Assembly: GCA_016706275.1 (NCBI GenBank)
Contig: JADJJY010000001.1
Coordinates: 496,001 to 560,000, forward strand
DNA length: 64,000 nt
Reading direction: 5' to 3'
DNA from: Chloracidobacterium sp.
GTDB lineage: Bacteria; Acidobacteriota; Blastocatellia; Pyrinomonadales; Pyrinomonadaceae
The notes beneath the pieces were generated by a model. The model saw only the letters and a program-made list of their open reading frames with translations, was not told the DNA's origin and searched no databases. Positions within the stretch are counted from its first letter, which is position 1. Every line of letters begins with the position of its first letter. This document shows, in pieces, positions 33,199-41,904 of the stretch. Both the position numbers and the translations under genes were made by a program.

Positions 33199-34932
33199 CT
33201 ATTCGGGAAATCCGACTTTCCTGACCAATTCCTTATATCGCGGGTCGTCTCGCAGAGAACTAAGTGGTAATCGAATTTTGAGTTCTGCGATCTGCGGTTC
33301 GCGTTGATCATACGCTTTGTTTAGGTATTCAAACGCTTTATCCTTGTCCCCGAGACGGGCATAGTCGACAGCAATTCGAAAGGCTGGCAGATAAGCATTT
33401 TTATCTTTCTCCAGACTTGATCTCTGACGGTCCAGTTGAATGTCTATTTGCTTTTGCACAAAACTCTTATAGCCGTCTTTTTCAAAAGCTAGTTGGAGGT
33501 CCTTAATGTTTTCCGGGCTAACGCCAAAGAGTAGTTTGACCTGGATAAGGCGTTGCTCAACGGCCTCTGGATACATACCCTTGGCTTCATAAACGTCGGC
33601 GAGGTTATTGCGAGGACTTGCTGCGTCCGGAAACAACTCAATAGTTTTCTTAAACTGAACAATGGCTTCGTCCCGCTTGCCTCCAAAGTCAATTGCTCTG
33701 CCTTTTTGGTTATTTATGATCAATGATAGCGGGTCAAGTTCAAGAGCTTTATTTATCTCCGATAGCGTTTGGTCGCCGTTTCCTAAATAGTGATAGACCT
33801 CTGAAAGCCACTGATAAGCAGACGGATACTTTGGGTCGAGTTCGATCGCTCTCTTTAGCTCTCTCTCAGCACCTTTCAGATCATAATCATAGTTGGTTAG
33901 GATCTGACCGAGCGAGGCATGTGCTTCCGCCAAGTTCGGGTCAATTTCGAGGGCTTTCTGTGCCGCCTGTTTTGCCAGCGGCATGTATTCATTTGGCCTG
34001 AATGCACCGTAATACGGCATCAATGCCAACGTGTCGGCAAGGCCCGTGTGGGCGAGTGCGTAGTTCGGGTCAGCGGCGATCGCTTGCTGGAAATACTCTC
34101 TGGCTTTTTGAAAGTCATCGGTATTTCGTTTGTTCCAATGAAAACGCCCCTTTAGGTAAAGTTGCTGTGCCTCGGAACTCGTCGTGTTGGTTTTGCTTAC
34201 TCGTTCCTGATCGGTCGCCGTTAATTTCAAACGAAGTTTATCCGAAACGGTTTTGGCGATCTCGCTCTGCAAAGAAACGAGGTCAGATTGTTTGCGGTTG
34301 TATTGCTCGCTCCAGATCACATCCTGAGTCTCGGTGTTGACGAGTTCCAGACTCAATTTCAGATCATCACCGCGTTGGGAAACTCTGCCGAGCAAAACGG
34401 CCTGCACCTTGAGTTCTTCACCGATCTTCTTTGGCGAAGTCTCTTTACCCTTGTAATAAAAAACCGTGCTTCGGGCTTTTACCGACAGATTAGGAATGTT
34501 CGACAAACTGCTGATAAGCGTCTCGGTCATTCCATCGCTCAAATATTCAACGTCGGCATTTCCGCTCTCATTGACGAACGGCATCACCGCGATGGAGTTG
34601 ATCTGTTTGGCCTGTGTGACGTATCGATAACCAAAGAATCCGCCGAGGACGATGACCGCAAGTGCCACCGGCGCCAGAAGCAGGCGTTTGTCAAAACTCT
34701 TGCTTGTTCCAATATCGCCTGTGCCTGTTGGCAAGACCGCCGTTTGGTCGGTCATCTGTATCTGCGCTTGCGTCGGAGCTTCGCCGGGCGCAGCCGTCGA
34801 ATGCAATATCGCCGTTGCGGGTTCATAAGAGCCCGAGGCCGACGCCGGGCCATAGAGCAACTCGGCTCCGTCATCAAGACAGAACATCATTGTATTGTCG
34901 TATTCGCGGCCGCATTCAGGGCATCGTTTCAT
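33199..34932 (-). CDS. Zinc-ribbon/TM/FlgO-like/TPR protein (dispersed copy)
   Basis: 577 residues of the same family as the 15.9-21 kb array. The zinc ribbon reads MKRCPECGREYDNTMMFCLDDG, followed by EPATAILHSTAAPGEAPTQAQI, a TM helix (LLLAPVALAVIVLGGFFGYRY), a FlgO-like domain (INSIAVMPFVNESGNADVEY ... LLGRVSQRGDDL) and about seven TPR units (YFQQAIAADPNYALAHTGLA, AQKALEIDPNLAEAHASLG). It is intact and lies on the opposite strand from the array. The terminal sequence ELVRKVGFPE parallels LLKRLNLPE of the others. Ligand and partner are unknown. Confidence 0.86.
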   Translation of the reverse strand: MKRCPECGREYDNTMMFCLDDGAELLYGPASASGSYEPATAILHSTAAPGEAPTQAQIQMTDQTAVLPTGTGDIGTSKSFDKRLLLAPVALAVIVLGGFFGYRYVTQAKQINSIAVMPFVNESGNADVEYLSDGMTETLISSLSNIPNLSVKARSTVFYYKGKETSPKKIGEELKVQAVLLGRVSQRGDDLKLSLELVNTETQDVIWSEQYNRKQSDLVSLQSEIAKTVSDKLRLKLTATDQERVSKTNTTSSEAQQLYLKGRFHWNKRNTDDFQKAREYFQQAIAADPNYALAHTGLADTLALMPYYGAFRPNEYMPLAKQAAQKALEIDPNLAEAHASLGQILTNYDYDLKGAERELKRAIELDPKYPSAYQWLSEVYHYLGNGDQTLSEINKALELDPLSLIINNQKGRAIDFGGKRDEAIVQFKKTIELFPDAASPRNNLADVYEAKGMYPEAVEQRLIQVKLLFGVSPENIKDLQLAFEKDGYKSFVQKQIDIQLDRQRSSLEKDKNAYLPAFRIAVDYARLGDKDKAFEYLNKAYDQREPQIAELKIRLPLSSLRDDPRYKELVRKVGFPE

Positions 34933-35146
34933 AGCCTATATACGAAAGGAGTTTTGTTCGGGGAATTATAGCATTGAAACAAAATAAGTCAGCCATATTT
35001 TCGATTTGCTGCATCATAATGAAAACTCATCCTTAGCGGTGTGAAACCGGCGTCCAATTGTACGCGTAGAAACTAAAAACACTTGTGCCGGACATCGGCT
35101 GATTGTTAAACTAGGGCTACATTTTTAGATCGGAGGAGTGACTATT

Positions 35147-35740
35147 ATGAAACGAGCTATTTTATTTTTCACGGCGATGATGGTGTTTGCTGTTGCCGCG
35201 AACGCGCAGAGCATCGCGATCGGCGGGACGATGGAAAATTTTTCGCTGCCCGACGGTACCGGCAAGATGCAGACGCTGGATAGCCTCAAAGGCAAGAACG
35301 GTGCGGTCATTATGTTCGTCTCATCGCAATGCCCGGTCGTTAAACTTTACAACGAACGAATGAACGAGATCGCCGCCGATTACGCTGCCAAAGGGATCAC
35401 CTTTATCGGTATCAATTCGAATGTCACCGAGATCGAAAAAGCCGAGGCAAAACCGGTCGGCTGGGTCAAAGACCATATAGCCGCGACCTATAAATTTACC
35501 GTGCTTTTCGACAAGGGTAATGTCTTTGCCGACAAACTCGGTGCGACCACAACACCCGAAGCATTCTTTGTCAACGGCAGCAACGTGCTGATGTATCATG
35601 GCGCTATTGACAACGATAAGTCCGGTGCCAATATAACAACACCGTACCTACGGACGGCATTTGATTCGGCTCTGGCTGGTAAGAGGATCGAACGCACATC
35701 GGCAAATGCTTTTGGATGTACGATCAAGCGGGTCGAATAA
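35147..35740 (+). CDS. Exported redoxin-domain (thioredoxin-like) protein
   Basis: 197 residues from ATG 35147, with GGAGGAG about 9 bp upstream. The GTG at 35138 would overlap that site. The signal peptide is MKRAILFFTAMMVFAVAANA. The redoxin fold shows IGGTMENFSLPDGTGKMQTL, FVSSQCPVVKLYNERM (a single Cys, no CxxC) and GATTTPEAFFVNG with the cis-Pro. A second Cys is at the end (FGCTIKR). The lone Cys suggests a peroxiredoxin-like or disulfide-relay role, not a classic thioredoxin. It is followed directly by a TlpA-type gene, so the two probably act together in the periplasm. Confidence 0.87.
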   Translation: MKRAILFFTAMMVFAVAANAQSIAIGGTMENFSLPDGTGKMQTLDSLKGKNGAVIMFVSSQCPVVKLYNERMNEIAADYAAKGITFIGINSNVTEIEKAEAKPVGWVKDHIAATYKFTVLFDKGNVFADKLGATTTPEAFFVNGSNVLMYHGAIDNDKSGANITTPYLRTAFDSALAGKRIERTSANAFGCTIKRVE

Positions 35741-36304
35741 TTGAGAAATATGCAGTCACTTTTAAGGCATTTGATAAGAGCGGTGCTAGTCGCCGCTCTT
35801 GTTGTCATTGCGCTTCAGGTCAGTAATGCTCAGCCTTCAGGCAAAGGGAAAAAGCCTGTCTGGGACGGGCCAAAGGTCACACAGATCGACATTGACGGGC
35901 TCCGCAAATTGCTCAAACCAAACGGCAAGCCTGTGCTCATCAATTTTTGGGCAACGTGGTGTGACCCGTGCCGCGAAGAGTTTCCCGATCTCGTTACGCT
36001 AGACGCTGCCTACAAGGGCAAGATCGATTTCTACACCGTCTCGCTCGATGACCTCGCGGATATAAAAACGTACGTTCCAAAGTTTCTCGGAGAGCAGAAA
36101 GCAGAGATGCCCGCCTATCTGCTCAAAACACCGGATGATAACGCCGCGATAGCGCTCGTCTCCTCCGAGTGGACCGGCAACCTGCCACTGACCATCCTCC
36201 TAAAACCGGACGGCACCACCGCATACCTCCGAAAAGGCATCGTAAAATACGCGACCATTACGGCCGAGATCGATAAGCTCGTCACGCCTGACGCAAAGCC
36301 ATAA
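35741..36304 (+). CDS. TlpA-family thiol:disulfide oxidoreductase
   Basis: 187 residues if started at the TTG at 35741; an ATG at 35750 gives three fewer. The N-terminal hydrophobic stretch (LIRAVLVAALVVIALQVSNA) exports it. The thioredoxin fold has VLINFWATWCDPCREEFPDL with the WCxPC redox motif and the cis-Pro loop at NLPLTILLKPDG. TlpA/ResA-type proteins reduce disulfides in exported proteins, often during cytochrome c maturation. The gene immediately follows the redoxin-domain gene, so they form a two-gene unit. Confidence 0.9.
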   Translation: MRNMQSLLRHLIRAVLVAALVVIALQVSNAQPSGKGKKPVWDGPKVTQIDIDGLRKLLKPNGKPVLINFWATWCDPCREEFPDLVTLDAAYKGKIDFYTVSLDDLADIKTYVPKFLGEQKAEMPAYLLKTPDDNAAIALVSSEWTGNLPLTILLKPDGTTAYLRKGIVKYATITAEIDKLVTPDAKP

Positions 36305-36325
36305 ACGACATAATTGGGGAGTTAA

Positions 36326-36826
36326 ATGTTTAGAAACTTAGAGGATTTTCAAATCGCTTGGAGCTACGAAGCCGAGATGACCGGCAAAGCTCTGCTCAAT
36401 CTTACCGACGAGTCGCTCAACACCAAAGTCACTGAAGATGGCCGGACGCTAGGCTATTTGGGGTGGCACCTGACGCTGACACTGGGCGAAATGCTTGGCA
36501 AAGTTGGGCTGACCATTGACGCTCCGGCGGAGGACGCCGAATGTCCCACGAGCGCCGCAGAGATCACCAGGCTGTACGGGATCGCCGGAAAATCCGTCGG
36601 CGAAGAGGTCGCCAAAAACTGGACCGCCGAGACCTTGCTGATCGAAGACGATATGTACGGCGAAACGTGGTCACGCGGTATGACGCTGTTTTATCTGATC
36701 GCCCATCAAGCTCACCACCGAGGCCAGATGACCGTCCTCATGCGACAGGCAGGCCTGCGCGTTCCCGGTATCTATGGCCCCGCAAAAGAAGAGTGGGCGG
36801 CATTCGGCCAAGAGCCTCTGCCGTAA
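36326..36826 (+). CDS. DinB-family protein
   Basis: 166 residues. The four-helix DinB fold is indicated by EDFQIAWSYEAEMTGKALLN, LGWHLTLTLGEML and LIAHQAHHRGQMTVLMRQAG. The three His residues (WHL, HQAHH) form the usual metal site. Functions in this family include bacillithiol transferases and maleylpyruvate isomerases; the reaction here is not determined. It stands 21 bp after the TlpA gene in the same direction and may share the transcript. A fold-back repeat follows it. Confidence 0.88.
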   Translation: MFRNLEDFQIAWSYEAEMTGKALLNLTDESLNTKVTEDGRTLGYLGWHLTLTLGEMLGKVGLTIDAPAEDAECPTSAAEITRLYGIAGKSVGEEVAKNWTAETLLIEDDMYGETWSRGMTLFYLIAHQAHHRGQMTVLMRQAGLRVPGIYGPAKEEWAAFGQEPLP

Positions 36827-36835
36827 GATCATTGC

Positions 36836-36907
36836 CCACCAAACACACAAAACACTCGAAAAATGATTCCTCTTTTTTAGGGTCTTTCCGTGTGTATCGT
36901 GGGCAAG
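36836..36907. repeat. Fold-back intergenic element, copy 1
   Basis: The left arm (ttgcccaccaaacacac...cgaaaaa) and right arm (ttttttagg...gtgtgtatcgtgggcaa) are imperfect inverses with a short centre (tgattcctc). The arm order and spacing match the element at 49528-49602, so the two are members of one small mobile or folded repeat family. No gene is supported in 36827-37014. Confidence 0.6.
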
Positions 36908-37014
36908 AGACTGCCTTTTTACAAAGAGTTTATGCCTTCGGATTTGAAATGAACGTCCGAAACGCATAAACTCTTTTGTTTATTTCAAGTGACTTTTTGG
37001 CCTCTTATTAACCC

Positions 37015-39267
37015 ATGACCACTATCACCTCAGAGATCGTCCAGCAGCACGGCCTGAAGCCTGACGAATACGAAAAGATCAAGGAATTGATGGGCCGCGA
37101 GCCCAATCTGACCGAGCTTGGCGTCTTTAGCGTGATGTGGTCAGAGCATTGCTCGTACAAATCTTCGCGCGTGCATCTCAAACGTCTGCCGGTCACCGGC
37201 CAGCGTGTCATCGTCCCGCCGGGTGAGAACGCAGGTGTCGTCGATATCGGCGATGACTGGTGCGTCGCGTTTAAGGTCGAGTCGCACAATCACCCTAGCT
37301 TTATCGAACCTTTCCAAGGCGCCGCAACCGGCGTCGGCGGTATCTTGCGTGACGTTTTTACAATGGGTGCAAGGCCGATCGCGGCGATGAACTCTTTGCG
37401 ATTCGGTCCGCTTGGTGACGCCCAGAATGGCAATCGTAACAAGTCCATCCTCAAAGGCTGCGTCGAAGGCATCGGCCATTACGGCAATTGTTTTGGTGTG
37501 CCGACGGTCGGCGGCGAGGTCGTTTTTGATGAGAGCTATTCGCTAAATCCGCTCGTTAACGCCTTTGCACTTGGGCTCGTCCGTAAAGACCAGATCTTTT
37601 TTGGAAAAGCGTCGGGCATCGGCAATCCTGTACTTTACGCGGGAGCAAAAACCGGCCGCGACGGTATCCACGGGGCGACTATGGCGTCGGCAGAGTTTGA
37701 CGACGAAGCTCTCGAAAAACGCCCGACCGTTCAGGTTGGCGACCCTTTCCTCGAAAAACTACTGCTCGAAGCTTGTCTCGAAGCAATGCGTAGCGGCGCG
37801 ATCAAAGGTATCCAAGACATGGGAGCGGCCGGGCTGACCAGCAGTTCCGTCGAGATGGCCGCACGTGCCGGCACGGGACTCGAGATCGATCTGACGCTCG
37901 TGCCGCAGCGTGAGACCGGCATGACCGCCTACGAGATGCTCCTTAGTGAATCGCAGGAGCGGATGCTCATCGTCGCCCGCGAGGGCCGAGAAAAAGAGGT
38001 TGTTGAGATCTTTGCGAAATGGGATCTCGATTGCGTTGTTATCGGCAAAGTCGTCGAGGGCGACCGCCTCAAGATAATGCACAACGGCGTCCTTGAGGCT
38101 GATCTGCCGGTGCTCGCCCTGACCGACGAAGCTCCGAAATATAACAGGCCGATGGCTGAGCCAAGTTCCAAGTTTCGAGTTCCGAGTTCCGAGTTAGTAA
38201 ACCCGGAACTCGGAACGATGAACCCGGAACTGGCTTTGAAAGCTTTGCTTTCAAGCCCAAACATTTGCTCAAAACGCTGGGTCTATGAGCAGTACGACAC
38301 GATGGTCCGCACCAATACAGCCATTTTACCCGGTGCGGACGCGGCGGTTGTTCGTGTTAAGGAAACGCGCCGTGCGATCGCGATGTGCCTTGATGGTAAC
38401 GGAAAATTTACCACGATCAACGCCTACCAGGGAGCCAAACTCGCCGTTGCCGAAGCCGCACGCAATGTAGTTTGTGTCGGGGCTAAGCCGATTGCGGTCA
38501 CTAATTGTCTCAACTTTGCCTCACCTGAACGGCCTGAAGTAATGCGATCATTCTCAGACGTGATCGACGGGATGAAAGAGGCTTGTGAGTCATTCGAAAC
38601 TCCGGTCGTTTCGGGCAACGTATCGTTTTATAACGAAACCGACGGCCGCGGCATCTTGCCGACGCCTGTGATCGGTATGGTCGGCTTGATCGAAGACACG
38701 CGAAAACTGGTCACGCACGGCTTTAAAAACGAAGGCGATATCATAGCCGTCCTCGGGACAACGCGCGACGACCTTGCCGCGAGCGAATATGCTCAAACAA
38801 TAGCCGGGCTCTCGACCGATCAGCTTATCGCAAACGGCATCTGCCCCACGGTTGACCTCGATCAGGAAAAGCACGTGCAGGAAACGCTGCTCAAGCTCAT
38901 CGACCAATGCCTCATCTCATCTGCCCACGATTGCTCTGACGGAGGCCTTGCCGTTACCATTGCCGAGAGCTGTTTTTCATCGCTCGGTCGGGACGCCATC
39001 GGTGCCGAGATCGCCCTCATCGACCGTGAACTTTCGCACGAGGCCGACCTTTTTGGTGAAACGCCGTCACGAATTGTCATCAGCTTTGCCCGCGAAAACG
39101 AAGCAAAGATACGCGAACTCGTCGGCGAATGCCCGATGACGGAGCTTGGTTGGGTGACCGGCGATACGCTAAACATCTCGATCAACGGCGAAGCCGTCGT
39201 TTCAACCGCAGTTGGCGATCTCGAATCTGCTTGGCGTGACGCCTTAAAGGATCGTCTAGAAAGTTAA
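37015..39267 (+). CDS. purL: Phosphoribosylformylglycinamidine synthase, subunit II
   Basis: 750 residues. The AIR-synthase-like fold is clear: LGVFSVMWSEHCSYKSSR near the start, VAFKVESHNHPSFIEPFQGA, GVGGILRDVFTMGARPIA, GIQDMGAAGLTSSSVEMA and SAHDCSDGGLAV near the end. The enzyme converts FGAR to FGAM in purine synthesis, and needs PurS and PurQ, which are not in this window. At about residues 384-405 the linker carries an inserted stretch (SSKFRVPSSELVNPELGTMN) encoded by a 7-bp-period inverted repeat that keeps the frame. hemW begins 10 bp after the stop. Confidence 0.96.
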   Translation: MTTITSEIVQQHGLKPDEYEKIKELMGREPNLTELGVFSVMWSEHCSYKSSRVHLKRLPVTGQRVIVPPGENAGVVDIGDDWCVAFKVESHNHPSFIEPFQGAATGVGGILRDVFTMGARPIAAMNSLRFGPLGDAQNGNRNKSILKGCVEGIGHYGNCFGVPTVGGEVVFDESYSLNPLVNAFALGLVRKDQIFFGKASGIGNPVLYAGAKTGRDGIHGATMASAEFDDEALEKRPTVQVGDPFLEKLLLEACLEAMRSGAIKGIQDMGAAGLTSSSVEMAARAGTGLEIDLTLVPQRETGMTAYEMLLSESQERMLIVAREGREKEVVEIFAKWDLDCVVIGKVVEGDRLKIMHNGVLEADLPVLALTDEAPKYNRPMAEPSSKFRVPSSELVNPELGTMNPELALKALLSSPNICSKRWVYEQYDTMVRTNTAILPGADAAVVRVKETRRAIAMCLDGNGKFTTINAYQGAKLAVAEAARNVVCVGAKPIAVTNCLNFASPERPEVMRSFSDVIDGMKEACESFETPVVSGNVSFYNETDGRGILPTPVIGMVGLIEDTRKLVTHGFKNEGDIIAVLGTTRDDLAASEYAQTIAGLSTDQLIANGICPTVDLDQEKHVQETLLKLIDQCLISSAHDCSDGGLAVTIAESCFSSLGRDAIGAEIALIDRELSHEADLFGETPSRIVISFARENEAKIRELVGECPMTELGWVTGDTLNISINGEAVVSTAVGDLESAWRDALKDRLES
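38161..38254. repeat. In-frame heptamer inverted-repeat insertion inside purL
   Basis: Left units ccaagtt, ccaagtt, tcgagtt, ccgagtt, ccgagtt face right units aacccgg, aactcgg, aacgatg, aacccgg, aactggc around agta. The 17-bp arms at 38179-38195 and 38200-38216 pair with one mismatch. A second hairpin (ttgaaagc/gctttcaa) follows at 38236-38254. No stop codon is created in the purL frame. Confidence 0.85.
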
Positions 39268-39277
39268 GCCCCCAACA

Positions 39278-40399
39278 ATGTCATCCGGCATTTACCTACA
39301 TATCCCGTTTTGCAAATCGCGCTGCTCGTACTGCGACTTTGCGACCGATGTCTGGCGTAGTAAGGACACCGTCGAGCGGTATGTTGACGCGATCTGTACG
39401 GGTATTCGAAATTCGAAATTTGAAATTCGAAATTTGGCGGACACGATATATTTCGGCGGCGGCACACCGTCTTTATTGAATTCTGCACAAGTCGAACAGA
39501 TCCTGGATAGCATCAATTCAAAATTTGATATCTCAAAAGACGCCGAGATCACTATGGAGATGAATCCTGCGACCGTCACACCGGAAAGTCTCGCCGGATA
39601 TCGTGCCTTAGGTGTAAATCGTGCCAGTTTTGGCGTGCAAACGTTTGACGACCGTGCTCTTAAATTGCTCGCCCGTGGGCATGACGCAAATGATGCTCGT
39701 ATGACATTCAAGATGCTGCGCGATGCCGGTTTTGATAATGTCAGCTTTGACCTGATCGCCGGACTGCCCGGTCAGACGCTTGATGTATGGCAGCGCAATC
39801 TTGACGAGGCAATCGCGATGTCGCCGGAGCATTTATCGCTGTATCTGCTTGAGATCCATGAGGGCACGCCGCTCGCCGAGCAAGTCCGCAGCAATCGCCA
39901 GCCCACACCCGACCCTGAACTTGCCGCTGAGATGTACGAGGTGATGCTAGACCGCCTCATCGCCGCCGGTTACGAGCAATACGAGATCTCAAATTTCAGC
40001 AAACCCGGCTATGAGTCACGCCACAACACAAAATACTGGACACTCGACCCGGTCTTCGGCTTTGGAGTTTCGGCACACTCGTTTGACGGCCGTGAGCGGT
40101 ACGCAAATGAGCGGGACACGGCAAAATATGTCGAGCTGATCGAAACACAAACATCAGCGGAAATAATCCGCGAGGCTATCGACATCGCTTCTGAGTATGT
40201 TTTTCTTGGGCTTAGGCTTGAAGGCGGTATTGACCTTAGGCAATACACGGAGCGGTTTGGCGAAGATCTGATAGCAAAATATCGCGACGAGATAGAACGT
40301 CTGCGAGACAGTGGTCTGATCGATATCAACGTCAATCGAATAAAGCTCACCCGCAAGGGCAAGCTTTATTCGAACGAGGTTTTTGCCGTGTTTGTTTAG
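39278..40399 (+). CDS. hemW: Radical SAM haem chaperone HemW (coproporphyrinogen oxidase-like)
   Basis: 373 residues. The radical-SAM cluster motif is in IYLHIPFCKSRCSYCDFAT (CxxxCxxC), followed by DTIYFGGGTPSLL, the MEMNPATVTPE block, GVQTFDDRALKLLARGH and the C-terminal HemW winged-helix region (YEISNFSKPGYESRHNTKYW). HemW, unlike HemN, lacks the extra N-terminal Cys contact and is thought to deliver haem. Its N-terminal part contains a heptamer-repeat-encoded stretch (IRNSKFEIRN) just before DTIYFGG. It follows purL by 10 bp. Confidence 0.92.
   Translation: MSSGIYLHIPFCKSRCSYCDFATDVWRSKDTVERYVDAICTGIRNSKFEIRNLADTIYFGGGTPSLLNSAQVEQILDSINSKFDISKDAEITMEMNPATVTPESLAGYRALGVNRASFGVQTFDDRALKLLARGHDANDARMTFKMLRDAGFDNVSFDLIAGLPGQTLDVWQRNLDEAIAMSPEHLSLYLLEIHEGTPLAEQVRSNRQPTPDPELAAEMYEVMLDRLIAAGYEQYEISNFSKPGYESRHNTKYWTLDPVFGFGVSAHSFDGRERYANERDTAKYVELIETQTSAEIIREAIDIASEYVFLGLRLEGGIDLRQYTERFGEDLIAKYRDEIERLRDSGLIDINVNRIKLTRKGKLYSNEVFAVFV
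39404..39435. repeat. In-frame heptamer tract inside hemW
   Basis: Units attcgaa, attcgaa, atttgaa, attcgaa and a partial attt, period 7 bp, partly self-complementary. It encodes IRNSKFEIRN between the first helix and the GGGTP strand, a place that is variable in length in the family. The HemW frame is maintained. Confidence 0.8.
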
Positions 40400-41904
40400 T
40401 TGATCCGAGTGATCCGATTTTCCGTGCCCGGAGCGATCGTCGAGTTTGGCTCCGAGCGGATCGCTTTTTCGAAAACATCCGAATCCTTTGGTGCGGTTGC
40501 CGCGTCAGTCAGGATCTTGCCCTCTTTCAGCATCGTGTAGCCGTCGCCGCCGCGTGACACTAGAAAATCTGACGTGGCGATCGTATAGTTGGTTGACTCG
40601 ACCACTCTCTTACCCGAAACAAATGCCTCGACGACACGCTTGCCGGCAGGTTTTCGGGGGTCATAGCTAAATGTCAGGCCGCTGATCTGCGGGAATCTGC
40701 CCGGCTCGTTATCTTCGCCGGGGCCGCTGCGAGCGACACCATGTTCGATGATCTGCATTAGCAGCTTGCCCGAAACCTCAACCTTTACGATCGGATTGTT
40801 AAATGGCAGTATCGACAGCACATCGCGCTTTGTCAGCGGGCCGGGCTCGTAGGTCATATCGGCACGGATCGAACCGCCGTTCACAAAGCCGATATCGGCG
40901 TTAACCGCGTTGCGGTAAGAGTCAGCGATAAAATTACCAATATTGGTTTCCTTTTGCCGGTTTGACTGCGACAGTGCATCGAGTTGGACGGATGTCGCCC
41001 CAACCTTCACCGCAAGCTTTTCTAGCAGCGGTTTGTACTTTTCATAGACCGGAGCAAATTCCGGTGCGTCGGCGATCTTGTCCGTGACGGGTACGATCTC
41101 CCAATCGAGTCCGACAAACTGCTTTGTCGCCGCGTCAAATGTCAGGTTAAATTTGCCCATCTCACGAGCATCGGCCGTCATCTTGAATATCGGCGTGCGA
41201 TTAGCGGATGATTGTAGCAGCGTGTGCTCGTGGCCGCCGAGGATCAGGTCGATGTCGGCACATTTTGCAAGCTGTTTGTCCTGTGCCATCGACAGATGCG
41301 TAAGCGCAATGACGGCGTTGACCTTACCCTTTTTTCGCATATCTTTGACGATCTTTTTTGCCGTTGAGCAAAAATCGGCGACGGTCAGAGTATCGTCCAT
41401 TGACGATGTTTGCTTGGTCTCGGGCAACAGCAGCCCGATAAAGCCGATCTTTACACCGCCAAACTCTTTCGCTACATACGGCGGAGTATTGGCAAAGATC
41501 TTGCCCGTTTTGACCTCGAGCACATTGGCTCCGAGCCACGTAAATTTCGACTCTTTCATCCGGTCGAGCAGCTCTTGGGTTTTGATGTCGAATTCGTGAT
41601 TTCCAAAAACTGCTAGATCAATGCCAAGCGCATTCCACGCGTCGATCATCTGCGCGCCCTTGTAGGTTCGCGTTTCGACAGACGGCGAGAGTGTGTCGCC
41701 GCCGAGCGTGAAAATTGTATTCGGATTTTTCGCGAGCTCCGCTTTCTTGAGCGTCAGCAGCCGTGCAAGTCCGCCGCGCGTTCCGCCATCGACCGGGGCA
41801 AACTGATAGACGTCGTTGACGTGCAAAATCGTGACGCGGATGTTCTGGCCAAACGCCGTAGCCGACAATAACAGGATAAAAGCTATCGATAAATACCGTT
41901 TCAT
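40396..41904 (-). CDS. Exported 5'-nucleotidase/2',3'-cyclic phosphodiesterase (UshA type)
   Basis: 502 residues with a signal peptide (LSIAFILLLSATAFG). The N-terminal metallophosphatase domain shows ILHVNDVYQ, TLGGDTLSPS, FGNHEFDI and LILGGHEHTL. The C-terminal nucleotidase domain has NFIADSYRNAVNADIGFVNG and GSIRADMTYEPGPLT and the Phe/Tyr-type base clamp near DFLVSRGGDGY. It would hydrolyse nucleotides in the periplasm. Its ATG overlaps the stop of the tryptophan dioxygenase gene by 4 bp, so translation is coupled, and the stop overlaps the hemW end on the other strand. Confidence 0.92.
   Translation of the reverse strand: MKRYLSIAFILLLSATAFGQNIRVTILHVNDVYQFAPVDGGTRGGLARLLTLKKAELAKNPNTIFTLGGDTLSPSVETRTYKGAQMIDAWNALGIDLAVFGNHEFDIKTQELLDRMKESKFTWLGANVLEVKTGKIFANTPPYVAKEFGGVKIGFIGLLLPETKQTSSMDDTLTVADFCSTAKKIVKDMRKKGKVNAVIALTHLSMAQDKQLAKCADIDLILGGHEHTLLQSSANRTPIFKMTADAREMGKFNLTFDAATKQFVGLDWEIVPVTDKIADAPEFAPVYEKYKPLLEKLAVKVGATSVQLDALSQSNRQKETNIGNFIADSYRNAVNADIGFVNGGSIRADMTYEPGPLTKRDVLSILPFNNPIVKVEVSGKLLMQIIEHGVARSGPGEDNEPGRFPQISGLTFSYDPRKPAGKRVVEAFVSGKRVVESTNYTIATSDFLVSRGGDGYTMLKEGKILTDAATAPKDSDVFEKAIRSEPNSTIAPGTENRITRIN

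Noticed and set aside
36827..37014. Continuation of the 36541-36969 open frame as a gene
   Set aside because: The frame reads a fold-back repeat and overlaps the DinB gene out of frame; no domain.
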